Below, in pieces: positions 31,901-40,908 of a DNA stretch of 64,000 nucleotides (position 1 is its first letter; every line of letters starts with the position of its first letter). The notes beneath the pieces were generated by a model that saw only the letters and a program-made list of their open reading frames with translations, ran no database searches and was not told where the DNA came from. The position numbers and the translations under genes were made by a program. The stretch is from Woeseiaceae bacterium (GTDB lineage: Bacteria > Pseudomonadota > Gammaproteobacteria > Steroidobacterales > Woeseiaceae), in contig JAJFKS010000036.1 of NCBI GenBank assembly GCA_021773115.1, forward strand, positions 1-64,000. Direction: 5' to 3'.

Positions 31901-34437
31901 GCAACGCCGCGTTCGACGTTTGCCATGTTCGCGCTGCCGTGCAGTGTATGGCAGGCGCGGTGCAGTTTGTCGGTGACGTCCCACGGCGGCTGGTGTCCTT
32001 CACACGCCGCAAGATAGTCCGTGATGACCTTCAGGTGGCCGGCCGTCTCTTTCGAGAAAATATCGTAAAGAACCGGATCCATTTCGAGTGCCGGTTCTTC
32101 GGCTGCCGGCGGTTCGGATTCTGATCTTGCAACGGTCAGAACCGCTGCATTCGGGTCACCGTCCGCAAACGCGCTTGCCCGGGCAATATACAAGCTGATA
32201 TCCGAAGACGGCTCAGTGCCAATTTCCAGTTGCTCCACCAATTCAGGAACTGCAGCGGCCGCTATCTGGATGAAATCGACCATCGGCGGCGTGCGTGTCA
32301 GTGTTCGATTGATGAGCCGATTCAAGAGATTTTCGACTGCCCAGCAATACTCGCCAATACGCTCGGCACCGACCATCCGACCACTGCCCTTGAGCGTGTG
32401 GAATGAACGCCGCACGGTGATCAGTTTTTCCATGTCATCCGGCATCGCTGCCCAGCCCGGCAGATGCCGCTTGATCGACGCGATTTCCTCTTTGGCCTCT
32501 TCAATGAAGAGCTCGAGGATTTCCGGGTCCATATGTTCCGACGTTGTCGAAATGATGGGCAAGGGGATGACCTCCGTCGCCTGCATCTTGGCCTGAGGCG
32601 ATTCCAGCGCTTCGGCGGCGCGCTGTGCAATACCTTCGGTCGACAGCTTTTGCGTAGCCTCGTGCAATGCTGGCTCCTGCTGCTTCATTTCCATCAGGCG
32701 TTGTTCGACATCGTGCAACACTGTCAGGCAGGCTTCCGCATTATCGAGCATGTACCACGGCTCGCTGCGCCCAGCCTTTACCGTTTCCATGTAGTACTCA
32801 ATACTGACGATGACGTCAGCCAGGCGATCAGTTTCCTTTTGGTTCAAAACCTTCGGGCCGCCGCTATTCAGCATCGCTGTGACCAGTCGCCCCACACGTT
32901 CGACAACTTCCATCGCACGCGTCTTGTTCAAGATCAACAGCCCGGCTTTGATACCACGTATCAGTGATGGAACACTGTCGAGCCCCTGGGACGCGGCATC
33001 CTCAGCAAAGCTCTGACTGATGGTTTCCTTGATGCGTGCAAGATTAATAATGCACTCACGCATGACGGACGCGGTGACTTTGTGAAACTCACCGTCATCG
33101 TTGTTCGCATCAGTGCCGGCGGCGGGCTCTGTTGGAGCGGTCAGGCGAAGCAGTTGTTGATCGAGTCGGTCTTCAACTCGCAACAGAGTCGATGCGATAT
33201 CGAGAATGACTTGATCGTTGGCCACGCCACCGCGCTGGACGACCGCTTTCAGTCGCTCGATTTCACCCTCAACGTCACCACGCAATTCACCGAGCCCCAG
33301 TACACCCAGCGTGTCACTGATTTTTTTCAGCAACTCGAGCTGCGGCACAAGCTCGGACGATTTGTTCATGCCGGTGCGCACAAAAATATCGAGAACGTCT
33401 TTAACGCGACTCAAGTCGTCCTTAATGGCAGCGGCGACCGTCTCCATGAGCTTCGCACTCGGCGCAGACAAGGCATCGCGCGCCTGCTCAACCTGTTCAT
33501 CGCCGGGCAGCAGCTCGGCAAGATTGAATGCGGCACGAACCTCGCTGATTCGCGGGCCAGCGGTACTTGAGCGAGCGACGTAGTAAAGCAGGTTGTTTAG
33601 CAGATCATCGACCGGGTGGCGTTCGTAAGCCAGCAAACCTTCGTCGATGACAAATTTCAGCTGCCGGTCAGCCTGGCCCAGCAGGCGCTTGATCGCGACG
33701 GATGTTTCCAGGCCTCCCTGCTGCAGCGCCTCCAACACACCGGAGACGACCCACCAAAGCTGGTGCATGTCATCACGCGTGGAAGAGTTTTCCAACGCAG
33801 CTGATACTTTGCCGAGGGTATCGAGGTGTCGTACCGTCTCACCGCCCTTGATCCAGCCCAATAAGGCCAGCTGGAACTTCGGTCGCAATCGTTTGGCGAC
33901 CAGCACGGGATCTTCGCCACTGCCCTCGCGCACCTCGTCCTTGCGCTTCGATCGATTCGGCGACAGGTTCAGCAGCAGCAGCGTGCCTTCGGATAGCAGC
34001 GGTTCGCCACGAGCTGCACGCAGGTCATTCAGCATCGGCAGCAGAACCAACGCAATATCACGGCCACCACCCATCAGGCGTTCAATGTAGACGGGTAGCT
34101 GAACCATGGAACGGGTCAGCGCTTCCAGACCCTCTTCGCGCCCCTTGCCATCACGTAATCTGGCCAGGTAATCGCAACACAACTCCATTTCCTCGACGAG
34201 CAAAGCCGCGCCGTAGGTTTCGGTCATTCGCAATGCACCGCGTGCCTGGTGCAGCAATTCGCCAGCACGTTTCAGTGCCGCAGTACCGCCGCGGCCGTCG
34301 ACGCAATCCTCCAGGGCCAGGTGTGCGTTGCGAATGGTCTCCATGAGCTCGGCACCCACGACGGACAACGCGCTCATCGCACCATTGGCCCTGTCGTCGC
34401 CAATTATTTGCTCATGAATGCCTGTATCGCCCGTCAT
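28987..34437 (-). CDS. chpA: ChpA hybrid chemotaxis-type histidine kinase of the type IV pilus system
   Basis: 1816 residues. Order: helical FimL-like N-terminal region (about 20-600), three Hpt domains with HTLKGSGRM (about 682), HTLHGSANM (about 831) and HTLKGGARM (about 994), an acidic Pro-Glu linker (about 1150-1195), a dimerisation helix pair, a HATPase domain (about 1390-1520, with MLRNSIVHGIE, DDGAGL and GRGVGMDVV), a CheW domain (about 1525-1640) and a receiver (about 1690-1810, DIILLDIEMPRMDGYE). It phosphorylates PilG and PilH to set pilus extension and retraction. Shorter than Pseudomonas ChpA, which I recall at about 2470 residues with eight Hpt/Xpt domains. Confidence 0.95.
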   Translation of the reverse strand: MTGDTGIHEQIIGDDRANGAMSALSVVGAELMETIRNAHLALEDCVDGRGGTAALKRAGELLHQARGALRMTETYGAALLVEEMELCCDYLARLRDGKGREEGLEALTRSMVQLPVYIERLMGGGRDIALVLLPMLNDLRAARGEPLLSEGTLLLLNLSPNRSKRKDEVREGSGEDPVLVAKRLRPKFQLALLGWIKGGETVRHLDTLGKVSAALENSSTRDDMHQLWWVVSGVLEALQQGGLETSVAIKRLLGQADRQLKFVIDEGLLAYERHPVDDLLNNLLYYVARSSTAGPRISEVRAAFNLAELLPGDEQVEQARDALSAPSAKLMETVAAAIKDDLSRVKDVLDIFVRTGMNKSSELVPQLELLKKISDTLGVLGLGELRGDVEGEIERLKAVVQRGGVANDQVILDIASTLLRVEDRLDQQLLRLTAPTEPAAGTDANNDDGEFHKVTASVMRECIINLARIKETISQSFAEDAASQGLDSVPSLIRGIKAGLLILNKTRAMEVVERVGRLVTAMLNSGGPKVLNQKETDRLADVIVSIEYYMETVKAGRSEPWYMLDNAEACLTVLHDVEQRLMEMKQQEPALHEATQKLSTEGIAQRAAEALESPQAKMQATEVIPLPIISTTSEHMDPEILELFIEEAKEEIASIKRHLPGWAAMPDDMEKLITVRRSFHTLKGSGRMVGAERIGEYCWAVENLLNRLINRTLTRTPPMVDFIQIAAAAVPELVEQLEIGTEPSSDISLYIARASAFADGDPNAAVLTVARSESEPPAAEEPALEMDPVLYDIFSKETAGHLKVITDYLAACEGHQPPWDVTDKLHRACHTLHGSANMANVERGVAVASVLNRFVRRVFDLKIGFEKSGLAALLAASRAINTIVGDINNPARERADYTALIDHISKLSDAVRPRDETEREEPPEARVIQEVPRPSVADVVDDADEEAEYDAEIAAIFTEESAELLEEADQALIAWSKDRSVKPMEELKRHLHTLKGGARMAGIAAMGNLSHELETLLMSVDEGRVKATPAVEDLLQRSIDELHRMRDTVIAGKAVKTASELEKRIQQANAGFEIADDRAVETVPKDKTLEDAPSAEFTYEPDDAVSMVIVDSPLVDELADIVRETAAPVDEVPEFETEFTLDLESELESELEPEPGSELKHQPELVAEPEPEPEPEPEPAPEPETEPEPKPEPTVAARPPADVRPIRTPEVRQEFARIDAELLEDLLNAAGEISIYHSRLSQQVNTFEFHVEELEQTISRLKEQLRKLENETEAQIMHSHQDTMVARDFDPLELDRYSTIQQLSRALAESASDLSSLKDLLQAVTSEADGLLVQQSRVTAELQDGLMRTRMVPFERHVGRLTRLVRQVADESGKRAELAVEGASGELDRQVLDKMLPPFEHMLRNSIVHGIESAAQRQAAGKPATGRIAIRLHREGAEMVIDVADDGAGLNVDAIRRKAYELDLLKPDSKVDDEEIMQLILTPGFSTAASVTQSAGRGVGMDVVANEVKKLGGSLRISSVTGQGTNFTVRLPFTLAITQALIVRTGEEVYALPLPTVEGVARIPRAELENLLNQTEPSYQYGEQSYKFRHLGMYLGGQAAQLPADEAFIPVILVQAGEFSAALLVDEMLASREIVVKAVGPQLASIRGISGATILGDGSIVLILDILAYVRSGAPVVEIRKAAPTPADDRPLALVVDDSITVRRVTERFLQRNGMRCATAKDGLDAIAVMQDVKPDIILLDIEMPRMDGYEFASHVRNDARMLDVPIIMITSRVGDKHRARAIELGVNDYLGKPYQDTQLLEAIRRQLEEKGIVLS

Positions 34438-34487
34438 CTGGTCGTCCGTATCGCTCGCAAAAGTTCGCTAGGTAGCTCTGCCACCGC

Positions 34488-36491
34488 TTACCCGGCTTTC
34501 ACCTGGTTGCCGGCCGGTGCGGCCGTGGGCTTTGCAGCCTGCACATTCGGCGATGTACGAGCCAGCGTGCTTGCCTGCATCATCTCCGCGGGCAGTGCGA
34601 AACCTTCAACCGTTTTTCTAAGCTGCGTCGCCAGGGTCGATAACTTGGATATCGAAGCGGCCGTCGCCGTGGTCGCTTTGCCGGTCTGGTCGCCGATCTC
34701 ACGCAACCGTGTCGTACGTCGTGTGACGTCAGCGGCTGAGCTCGCTTGCTGGCGAGCAGAACTGGAAATATTTTGCACCAGGCTCGCGATCTGGTTTGAC
34801 ACCTGCTCGATCTCATCCAGTGCGGCGCCCGCATTTTCGGCGAGTAAAGCCCCACCGACAACGTCCGTCGTACTCCGCTCCATCGACACGACAGCTTCAT
34901 TGGTATCCGCCTGAATGGTTCGCACAAGCACTTCAATTTGCTTGGTTGCATTCGTCGAACGTTCAGCGAGTCGCTGTACTTCGTCGGCAACGACGGCGAA
35001 ACCGCGACCGGCCTCACCGGCCATTGACGCCTGGATCGAGGCGTTCAATGCGAGGATATTTGTCTGCTCGGCAATGTCATTGATCAGCTCGACAATATTT
35101 CCAATCTCCTGCGAGCTTTCACCCAGCCGCTTGATGCGTTTCGAGGTCTCCTGAATGGTTTCGCGAATTGCGTTCATTCCGTCAATAGTTCGACGTACCG
35201 CCTCACCACCCTTGTGCGCCACTTCAACAGAGTGTCGCGCAACATCAGAAGAACGTTCTGCGTTGCCGGATACTTCTTCGATCGATGCAGCCATGGAGAC
35301 GATTGACTCGGTCGCGGCGTTGATCTCTTTGGCCTGGTTGTCTGCTGCTCTCGCCAGGTGGGCCGCGGTGTTTTCAGTCTGTTTGGTCGCAGTGTCGACC
35401 ATGAGCGCAGTGTCGTTCACCGTTTTGACAAGCTTGCGAAGTTCTTCGATCGCGAAATTGAAGGAGTCGGCAATCGTGCCCGTGATGTCTTCGGTCACTG
35501 TAGCTTCAACGGTAAGATCACCGTCAGCGAGACTGCCCATCTCATCCAGCAGACGCAAAATTGCCTGTTGGTTACGTTCGTTTTGTTCACCCTGCTCGCG
35601 CGCCGTGCGCTCGAACACCGCACTCTTGAGTTGCAGTACGAGCAGCCCGATCAATAGCAAAATCGAAACGCCGACCAGCCCGACCGGCACCCAGAAGTTT
35701 TTCAGAAACCCGGGCAACAATGAGGTATCGGGGCCGGCGGCAAACGCCGAATTCAGCAGAACCCGGGCACTCGCCGCGAGTTCTGATTGCGTGGCAGCGA
35801 GCGCGCTTACCGCTGCAACGTTGCCAACCAGTGCCGCCGACTGTTCCTCCATGCTCGACAGCGCACTGATGACTGGCGCCAACGCATCCTCACGGGCCGC
35901 GTTGTCAAGCGCACGAATATCCAGATCGCTGGGTGCGCCATTGAGTGCATTTACGACGTTTCTCAGGAAGCCCAGGTCTTCAGCGATAGCGCTAATCGCA
36001 CTTTCACCGCCGCCGGGAATGCTCGCCGCGGTCAGACGAATCCGGTTGGCCCGCTGCTGAAACTCCTGAATGGCTGCAGTGCTGCCGGACTGATCGAGTA
36101 ATGCGTTCGACAGGTCGACCATCGCAGTTGCATTGTTTTCGACGCTGGATGCCGCGTTGGCAACGGACTCCACATCGGCACGTCTGGCTAAAATGGCTGC
36201 AGCACGTGACTCGAGTTGTTGCCAGTCCGATGAGCGTCCGGGTGCACCGCTTCGACGCAGGCGGGCCACATCTTTGACACTGCTGTCGAGTTCATCGAAT
36301 GCAGCACTGTCGCCGTCTAACGCGCGAGCAGCCTGCGATGGAATGATCTGTGACAGGGCGGCAAGTTTCGGTGCGGCGGTATTGCCGTTGCCGGACTGCA
36401 GGTAAACCAGCGCCGCGGCGCCGACGAGCAGCAAGGCAGCGAACCCCACCAGTGCCCGAAACGTGGAGGTATTGTCGATATTACTGGCCAT
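34488..36491 (-). CDS. pilJ: PilJ methyl-accepting chemoreceptor
   Basis: 667 residues: transmembrane helix one (about 13-30), a periplasmic helical sensor (about 35-265), transmembrane helix two (about 272-295), a HAMP region, and a cytoplasmic signalling domain. The tip reads EQTNILALNASIQASMAGEAGRGFAVVADEV with the PilJ-type 'IQASMAGEAGRG' variant. It senses surface contact or pilin at the pole and feeds ChpA through PilI. No methylation enzymes are encoded in the operon. Confidence 0.95.
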   Translation of the reverse strand: MASNIDNTSTFRALVGFAALLLVGAAALVYLQSGNGNTAAPKLAALSQIIPSQAARALDGDSAAFDELDSSVKDVARLRRSGAPGRSSDWQQLESRAAAILARRADVESVANAASSVENNATAMVDLSNALLDQSGSTAAIQEFQQRANRIRLTAASIPGGGESAISAIAEDLGFLRNVVNALNGAPSDLDIRALDNAAREDALAPVISALSSMEEQSAALVGNVAAVSALAATQSELAASARVLLNSAFAAGPDTSLLPGFLKNFWVPVGLVGVSILLLIGLLVLQLKSAVFERTAREQGEQNERNQQAILRLLDEMGSLADGDLTVEATVTEDITGTIADSFNFAIEELRKLVKTVNDTALMVDTATKQTENTAAHLARAADNQAKEINAATESIVSMAASIEEVSGNAERSSDVARHSVEVAHKGGEAVRRTIDGMNAIRETIQETSKRIKRLGESSQEIGNIVELINDIAEQTNILALNASIQASMAGEAGRGFAVVADEVQRLAERSTNATKQIEVLVRTIQADTNEAVVSMERSTTDVVGGALLAENAGAALDEIEQVSNQIASLVQNISSSARQQASSAADVTRRTTRLREIGDQTGKATTATAASISKLSTLATQLRKTVEGFALPAEMMQASTLARTSPNVQAAKPTAAPAGNQVKAG

Positions 36492-36500
36492 GAATCACCT

Positions 36501-37064
36501 TCATTCTGCAGCTGCCTGCAAGAACACATTGCTTTCGACTAGATCGAACAAATTGAAAACCGGCCAGGCCTGATCGCCACGTTGGTAGGTCCCGGCAAGG
36601 AAACGCTCGCAGCGTACGCTCGTTTCCGGAGCTTCATTTGCAAATTCGTGGTCCATAAAGCGCCGGAATCCCTGGACTTCGTCTACAACGATTCCAGCCG
36701 GTACTTCACGGTGATTAACTGAGATGACGCGCGTCGTGCGCCGCAGCGTTGTGCGCCCGCTGCCAAGCATGAGTTTGAGGTCGATAAGCGGCAGCAGGTG
36801 GCCGCGCAGATTGGCAATGCCCAACATCCAACGTGTTGAACCGGGAACCCGGGTCATCGATTCCGGCAGCATCAGAACTTCGCGAACCTGGTCGCGAGTT
36901 GCAACAAACTGCTCCTCGCCAATGCGAAATCCGACGCCGACCCACTCGTTGGGCATGGACCCTGAGCCCTGCCCGGCATGTGCCACACGGGCCCGCTGCT
37001 CCATTTCCTTCAGCAGCTCGAAGGGTTGCTCGACCAGCGCCGCCAAGTCTGCGGAACTGCTCAT
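36501..37064 (-). CDS. pilI: CheW-like adaptor PilI
   Basis: 187 residues with one CheW domain ('GVGFRIGEEQFVATRDQVREVL', 'WMLGIANLRGHLLPLIDLKLML', 'VISVNHREVPAGIVVDEVQGFRRF'). Couples PilJ to the ChpA kinase. Placed in the expected order pilG-pilH-pilI-pilJ; its start is adjacent to the pilH stop, consistent with one polycistronic mRNA. Confidence 0.93.
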   Translation of the reverse strand: MSSSADLAALVEQPFELLKEMEQRARVAHAGQGSGSMPNEWVGVGFRIGEEQFVATRDQVREVLMLPESMTRVPGSTRWMLGIANLRGHLLPLIDLKLMLGSGRTTLRRTTRVISVNHREVPAGIVVDEVQGFRRFMDHEFANEAPETSVRCERFLAGTYQRGDQAWPVFNLFDLVESNVFLQAAAE

Positions 37065-37430
37065 TCAGGCGGCCATCACCGTGTTGATCATCGCGACCAG
37101 GTCCTTGTCGCTAACCGGCTTCACCAGGTATTCGACAGCGCCCTGGCGCATGCCCCAGATCTTATCGGTTTCCTGATTCTTGGATGTAATAATGATGACC
37201 GGAATTGAGGACGTCATGGGATCTTTGGTGAGCTTACGGGTTGCCTGAAAGCCATTCATTCCCGGCATGACAACGTCCATGAGTATGCAATCGGGTCTCG
37301 CCGTGCGCGCGGCCTTGACGCCTTCCTCGCCACTGTCGGCGACCAGCGTATCGAAACCGGCTTTCTCCAGCATGTTCTGGAACAAATGCAGTTCCGTTGG
37401 CGAATCATCAATGATGAGTACACGTGCCAT
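37065..37430 (-). CDS. pilH: Response regulator PilH
   Basis: 121-residue stand-alone receiver. Acidic pocket LIIDDSP, phospho-acceptor Asp in DCILMDVVMPGMNG (about residue 52), Thr/Ser in IIITSK and Lys in YLVKPV are all present. In Pseudomonas PilH favours retraction or acts as a phosphate sink for the system. Ends directly before pilI. Confidence 0.93.
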   Translation of the reverse strand: MARVLIIDDSPTELHLFQNMLEKAGFDTLVADSGEEGVKAARTARPDCILMDVVMPGMNGFQATRKLTKDPMTSSIPVIIITSKNQETDKIWGMRQGAVEYLVKPVSDKDLVAMINTVMAA

Positions 37431-37440
37431 TGTCTATTCC

Positions 37441-37833
37441 TTAGTGAATCTGGTTGGAAATCGCGCCGAGCAATTCATCTTTGGTGAACGGCTTGGTGAG
37501 ATATTGCTCTGAGCCGACGATGCGTCCCCGGGCTCGATCAAACAGGCCATCTTTGCTGGACAGCATGATGACAGGGGTTTCTTTGAAAACCTTGTTGTGC
37601 TTGATCAGCGAACAGGTTTCATAGCCGTCGAGCCGCGGCATCATGATGTCGACGAAAATCAGGTCCGGCTGGTGATCGGCAATCTTCGACAAGGCATCGA
37701 AGCCGTCTATCGCCGTGAACACCTGGCAACCTTCTTTGGTGAGCAAGGTTTCGGCGGTTCTGCGGATGGTTTTGCTGTCGTCTACGACAAGTATTTTCAG
37801 GCCATTCAGGCTTCGGGACGCGTTACCAGACAC
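37441..37833 (-). CDS. pilG: Response regulator PilG
   Basis: About 130-residue receiver with DLIFVDIMMPRLDGYETC as phospho-acceptor region, ILVVDDSKTIRR and YLTKPFTKDE. PilG promotes pilus extension and links to cAMP signalling in Pseudomonas. The first codons are TTG-GTG; GTG at 37833 is preferred because GGGGA lies 6 bases before it. First gene of the Pil-Chp operon and divergent from gshB. Confidence 0.93.
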   Translation of the reverse strand: MSGNASRSLNGLKILVVDDSKTIRRTAETLLTKEGCQVFTAIDGFDALSKIADHQPDLIFVDIMMPRLDGYETCSLIKHNKVFKETPVIMLSSKDGLFDRARGRIVGSEQYLTKPFTKDELLGAISNQIH

Positions 37834-37992
37834 CAATTTTCCCCAGATTGAAAAACGATTTTTACCATATTGACATAAGTCCCGCTACGACGCGCGCTAG
37901 CTTGTGCTAAATCATGATATTTCGGGCGCTTACAAGGATTTTCACGGTATAGTTCAGCGCTTCCCCCTGAATTGACCAAAGAACCCGAAAGC

Positions 37993-38946
37993 ATGGCGCC
38001 AAAAGCACTCAAAGTCGGCATCGTTATGGACCCCATTGGTTCAATTACACCGAAGAAAGACTCCTCGTTCGCAATGTTGCTGGAAGCCTCGCGCCGCGGC
38101 GCCAGAATTCATTATTTCGAGCAACAAGACCTCCGCATGGTATCCGGCAGAGCAATTGGCGTCACAACAGGACTCACAGTTTCTGACAATAACGACGACT
38201 GGTTCGAATTCGGCGAACGCCAGCAGATAGACCTCGGTGATCTTGACGTCATCCTGATGCGAAAGGACCCGCCGTTCGACATGGAATATGTCTATACGAC
38301 TTATATTCTGGATCGCGCGAAGTTGGCAGGCGCACTGGTTGTCAATGCGCCGCAGGCGCTGCGCGACATGAACGAAAAAGTCTATACCGGCTGGTTTCCG
38401 GACTGCACACCGCTGACGCTGGTTACTCGTTCCATGGCCGAGATGAAGGCCTTCCTGGGCGAACACGGCCGCATTGTTGTCAAACCGCTCGACGGCATGG
38501 GTGGACGTTCGATATTCGTGATCAGCAAAGGCGACAACAACGCCAATGTGATTTTCGAAACCCTGACGAACTACGGCAAGCGATTTGCAATGGCTCAGGT
38601 CTATATTCCCGAGATCACGCTGGGTGACAAACGTATCCTGCTGATTGACGGTGAACCGGTACCCTATGCGCTCGCCCGTATTCCGACGGGCGACGACAAT
38701 CGCGGCAATATGGTCGCTGGTGCCACCACCCGAGGCCAGGAATTATCGGCAGGCGATCTGCGAATTTGCGAACAGGTCGGTCCGGTGCTTCGCGAACAGG
38801 GCGTATTGTTTGCGGGTATTGATGTCATCGGCGATTACATGACCGAAGTCAACGTCACGAGTCCGACCGGCATCCGTGAGCTGGACCGCCAGTTCGACCT
38901 GAACATCGCGGCACTGATGTTTGACGCAATCGATAGGAAGCTGTGA
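37993..38946 (+). CDS. gshB: Glutathione synthetase
   Basis: ATP-grasp ligase joining gamma-glutamylcysteine and glycine. 'VGIVMDPIGSITPKKDSSFAMLLEA' at the start and 'GRIVVKPLDGMGGRSIFVI' in the ATP-grasp core are diagnostic; 'TEVNVTSPTGIRELDR' closes the active site. 317 residues from ATG 37993; a TTG seven codons upstream is possible. gshB divergent from pilG matches the Pseudomonas order. Its stop overlaps the tonB start (GTGA). Confidence 0.96.
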   Translation: MAPKALKVGIVMDPIGSITPKKDSSFAMLLEASRRGARIHYFEQQDLRMVSGRAIGVTTGLTVSDNNDDWFEFGERQQIDLGDLDVILMRKDPPFDMEYVYTTYILDRAKLAGALVVNAPQALRDMNEKVYTGWFPDCTPLTLVTRSMAEMKAFLGEHGRIVVKPLDGMGGRSIFVISKGDNNANVIFETLTNYGKRFAMAQVYIPEITLGDKRILLIDGEPVPYALARIPTGDDNRGNMVAGATTRGQELSAGDLRICEQVGPVLREQGVLFAGIDVIGDYMTEVNVTSPTGIRELDRQFDLNIAALMFDAIDRKL

Positions 38947-39851
38947 AGGTCATACTGGAAACCGACCCGCTGGACGAAATGCGTCTTGTCGCCCCTGCTG
39001 TACCGGACCGCTTGCCGGCAATGTTGTTCCTGGCCGCGCTGATCCACGGCATCCTGATTATTGGCATTACCTTCAATTCAGAAATCGCGAACCAGTTCGC
39101 GAACGCTATTTCACTTGAGGTAACCATCGTTGCTGACGCTGATCAGAAGATCGACCGGCCGGATGAGGCGGCCTACCTCGCGCAGGCGAGTCAGCAAGGC
39201 GGCGGCAACACGACGCAACAGGTCAGGCCTGCAGCGCCGCTGCAAAGTACGATGCCGGTGGACAATGAGGGACGCGAAGATGGCAACGCGCTGCTCGACG
39301 CCGAAGCTCATGAGCTGTCGTCCGATGAATTACTCGCCACCGAAAACGCCAGCGACCGGCAGATTGAAATCGATCCACGCTCCGATCCCCAGCCTGAAAG
39401 CAGCACGGCGATCGCGATGCAAGCCGGGCGCGAGCGAACCTTGCCATTGCCGCAGGAAGATGATGCCTCGATGCTGATCCGGGATGACGAGCCGCGACAA
39501 CTGATCGTCAGCGCCGATACCCGTGAGTCTGTGGTCGCGGCCTATCTCGATAACTGGAAACGGCGCGTCGAAGCCGTCGGTCGCTCCTACCTGCCGCAAC
39601 TCGGTCAGCTCGACAACATTTCCGGCAGTCCCACGGTCATGGTTATCATTGATGCATCCGGGCATTTGACCGAAGCCGTAATTCGCAAAACCAGTGGTTC
39701 GACTGTGCTTGACCTCGCGGCGCTCGATATTTTGCATCGCGCATCGCCGTTTGATCCGTTCCCCGCAGAAGTGACCGCCGAGTACGATGTCGTGCGATTC
39801 GAGTACAAGTGGCTGTTCACTGATCAATTGGTATCGGGCACGACCGAATAG
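38943..39851 (+). CDS. TonB-like energy transducer (TonB3 type, twitching-associated)
   Basis: 302 residues: short N-terminus, transmembrane anchor (about 28-46, 'LFLAALIHGILIIGITF'), a long polar periplasmic linker, and a C-terminal TonB domain ('YLDNWKRRVEAVGRSYLP', 'TVMVIIDASGHLTEAVIRKTSGSTVLDLAALDIL'). The linker is acidic and Gln-rich instead of Pro/Lys-rich. The Pseudomonas gene at this position (tonB3) is needed for twitching, so a pilus role is likelier than siderophore uptake. No ExbB/ExbD are adjacent. Confidence 0.88.
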   Translation: MKVILETDPLDEMRLVAPAVPDRLPAMLFLAALIHGILIIGITFNSEIANQFANAISLEVTIVADADQKIDRPDEAAYLAQASQQGGGNTTQQVRPAAPLQSTMPVDNEGREDGNALLDAEAHELSSDELLATENASDRQIEIDPRSDPQPESSTAIAMQAGRERTLPLPQEDDASMLIRDDEPRQLIVSADTRESVVAAYLDNWKRRVEAVGRSYLPQLGQLDNISGSPTVMVIIDASGHLTEAVIRKTSGSTVLDLAALDILHRASPFDPFPAEVTAEYDVVRFEYKWLFTDQLVSGTTE

Positions 39852-39879
39852 GTCTCAAAGGCCGCTTGTGCCGGCGCTC

Positions 39880-40464
39880 ATGAGCACCGATACTGCAGCT
39901 ATGGATGCCGATCGATCGTTAACAAATCAACTACTTATCGCCATGCCCGGCATGGCCGACCCCAATTTCAGCAGCACCGTCACCCTCATTTGTGAACATA
40001 ATGAGGAAGGCGCGCTTGGCATTATCATCAATCGCCCGCTGAACCTGAAGCTGGCCGGACTGTTCGACCAGCTCGCGGTGCCGGACGCCGACCCGGAGGC
40101 GTCCGAAAATCCCGTCGTATCCGGCGGCCCTGTCGGCACCGAACGCGGCTTTGTCTTGCATGACAAACGACAGCGCTTTGAAAATACACTGGCCGTGTCT
40201 GATGATATTCAACTGACCTTCTCCCGCGACGTCATCGACGCGATGGCGGTCGGCCATGGGCCCGACAAGGCGCTTGTCGCGATCGGCTATGCCGGCTGGG
40301 AGCCCGGGCAACTCGAAGAAGAGATGCTGGCCAACTCCTGGCTCAGTGTCGCCGCGACACCGGAACTGGTCTTTGACACACCATTTGAGGATCGCTGGAG
40401 CAAAGCAGCGCGCCTGATTGGTGTCGATATCGCCAGCATGTCCCCGGATGCCGGTCACGCCTGA
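39880..40464 (+). CDS. yqgE: YqgE/AlgH family protein
   Basis: Conserved UPF0301 protein of unknown molecular function; in Pseudomonas AlgH affects alginate regulation. Family motifs are 'LTNQLLIAMPGMADPNF', 'GALGIIINRPL', 'VSGGPVGTERGFVLH' and 'AIGYAGWEPGQLEEE'. 194 residues from the ATG at 39880; a second ATG at 39901 is possible. Immediately precedes ruvX, as is common in gammaproteobacteria. Confidence 0.93.
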   Translation: MSTDTAAMDADRSLTNQLLIAMPGMADPNFSSTVTLICEHNEEGALGIIINRPLNLKLAGLFDQLAVPDADPEASENPVVSGGPVGTERGFVLHDKRQRFENTLAVSDDIQLTFSRDVIDAMAVGHGPDKALVAIGYAGWEPGQLEEEMLANSWLSVAATPELVFDTPFEDRWSKAARLIGVDIASMSPDAGHA

Positions 40465-40467
40465 TAC

Positions 40468-40896
40468 GTGTCGGCAAGTCCTCGCACAATCCTCGCTTTT
40501 GACTACGGGCTTCGACGCATCGGTGTGGCCGTCGGCCAGGACATTACCGGTTCGGCAAGCCCGCTTGGTGTGGTAGCCAATCGTGACGATGGCGTCGACC
40601 ACGGTGCAATCGCGGCTCTGATTAAAGAATGGCGCCCAACCGGCATCGTCGTCGGCATGCCGTCGCATGCCGATGGATCACGGAGTGAGATGCAGGAACC
40701 GGTTGAAGCCTTTATCAAAGAACTTGAGCGCTACGGATTGAGCGTGGAGACTGTCGATGAGCGCTATACCTCGGTCGACGCCGCGCACGTCTTGAAAAAT
40801 GCGCGTATCGCCGGATCCCGCGGCCGCATCTCCAAGGAAATGATTGACAGCGCGGCAGCCGTATTTATCGCTGAAAGATACTTCTCATCTGGGTAG
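40468..40896 (+). CDS. ruvX: Putative Holliday junction resolvase / pre-16S rRNA nuclease RuvX
   Basis: 142 residues with an RNase H-like fold. 'ILAFDYGLRRIGVAVGQ' carries the first catalytic Asp, 'GIVVGMPSHADGSRSEMQEPV' the middle motif, and 'VETVDERYTSVDA' and 'DSAAAVFIAERY' the later acidic residues. YqgF of E. coli trims the 5' end of 16S rRNA. Starts with GTG four bases after yqgE. Confidence 0.94.
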   Translation: MSASPRTILAFDYGLRRIGVAVGQDITGSASPLGVVANRDDGVDHGAIAALIKEWRPTGIVVGMPSHADGSRSEMQEPVEAFIKELERYGLSVETVDERYTSVDAAHVLKNARIAGSRGRISKEMIDSAAAVFIAERYFSSG

Positions 40897-40908
40897 AATG
40901 CCCCCGCC

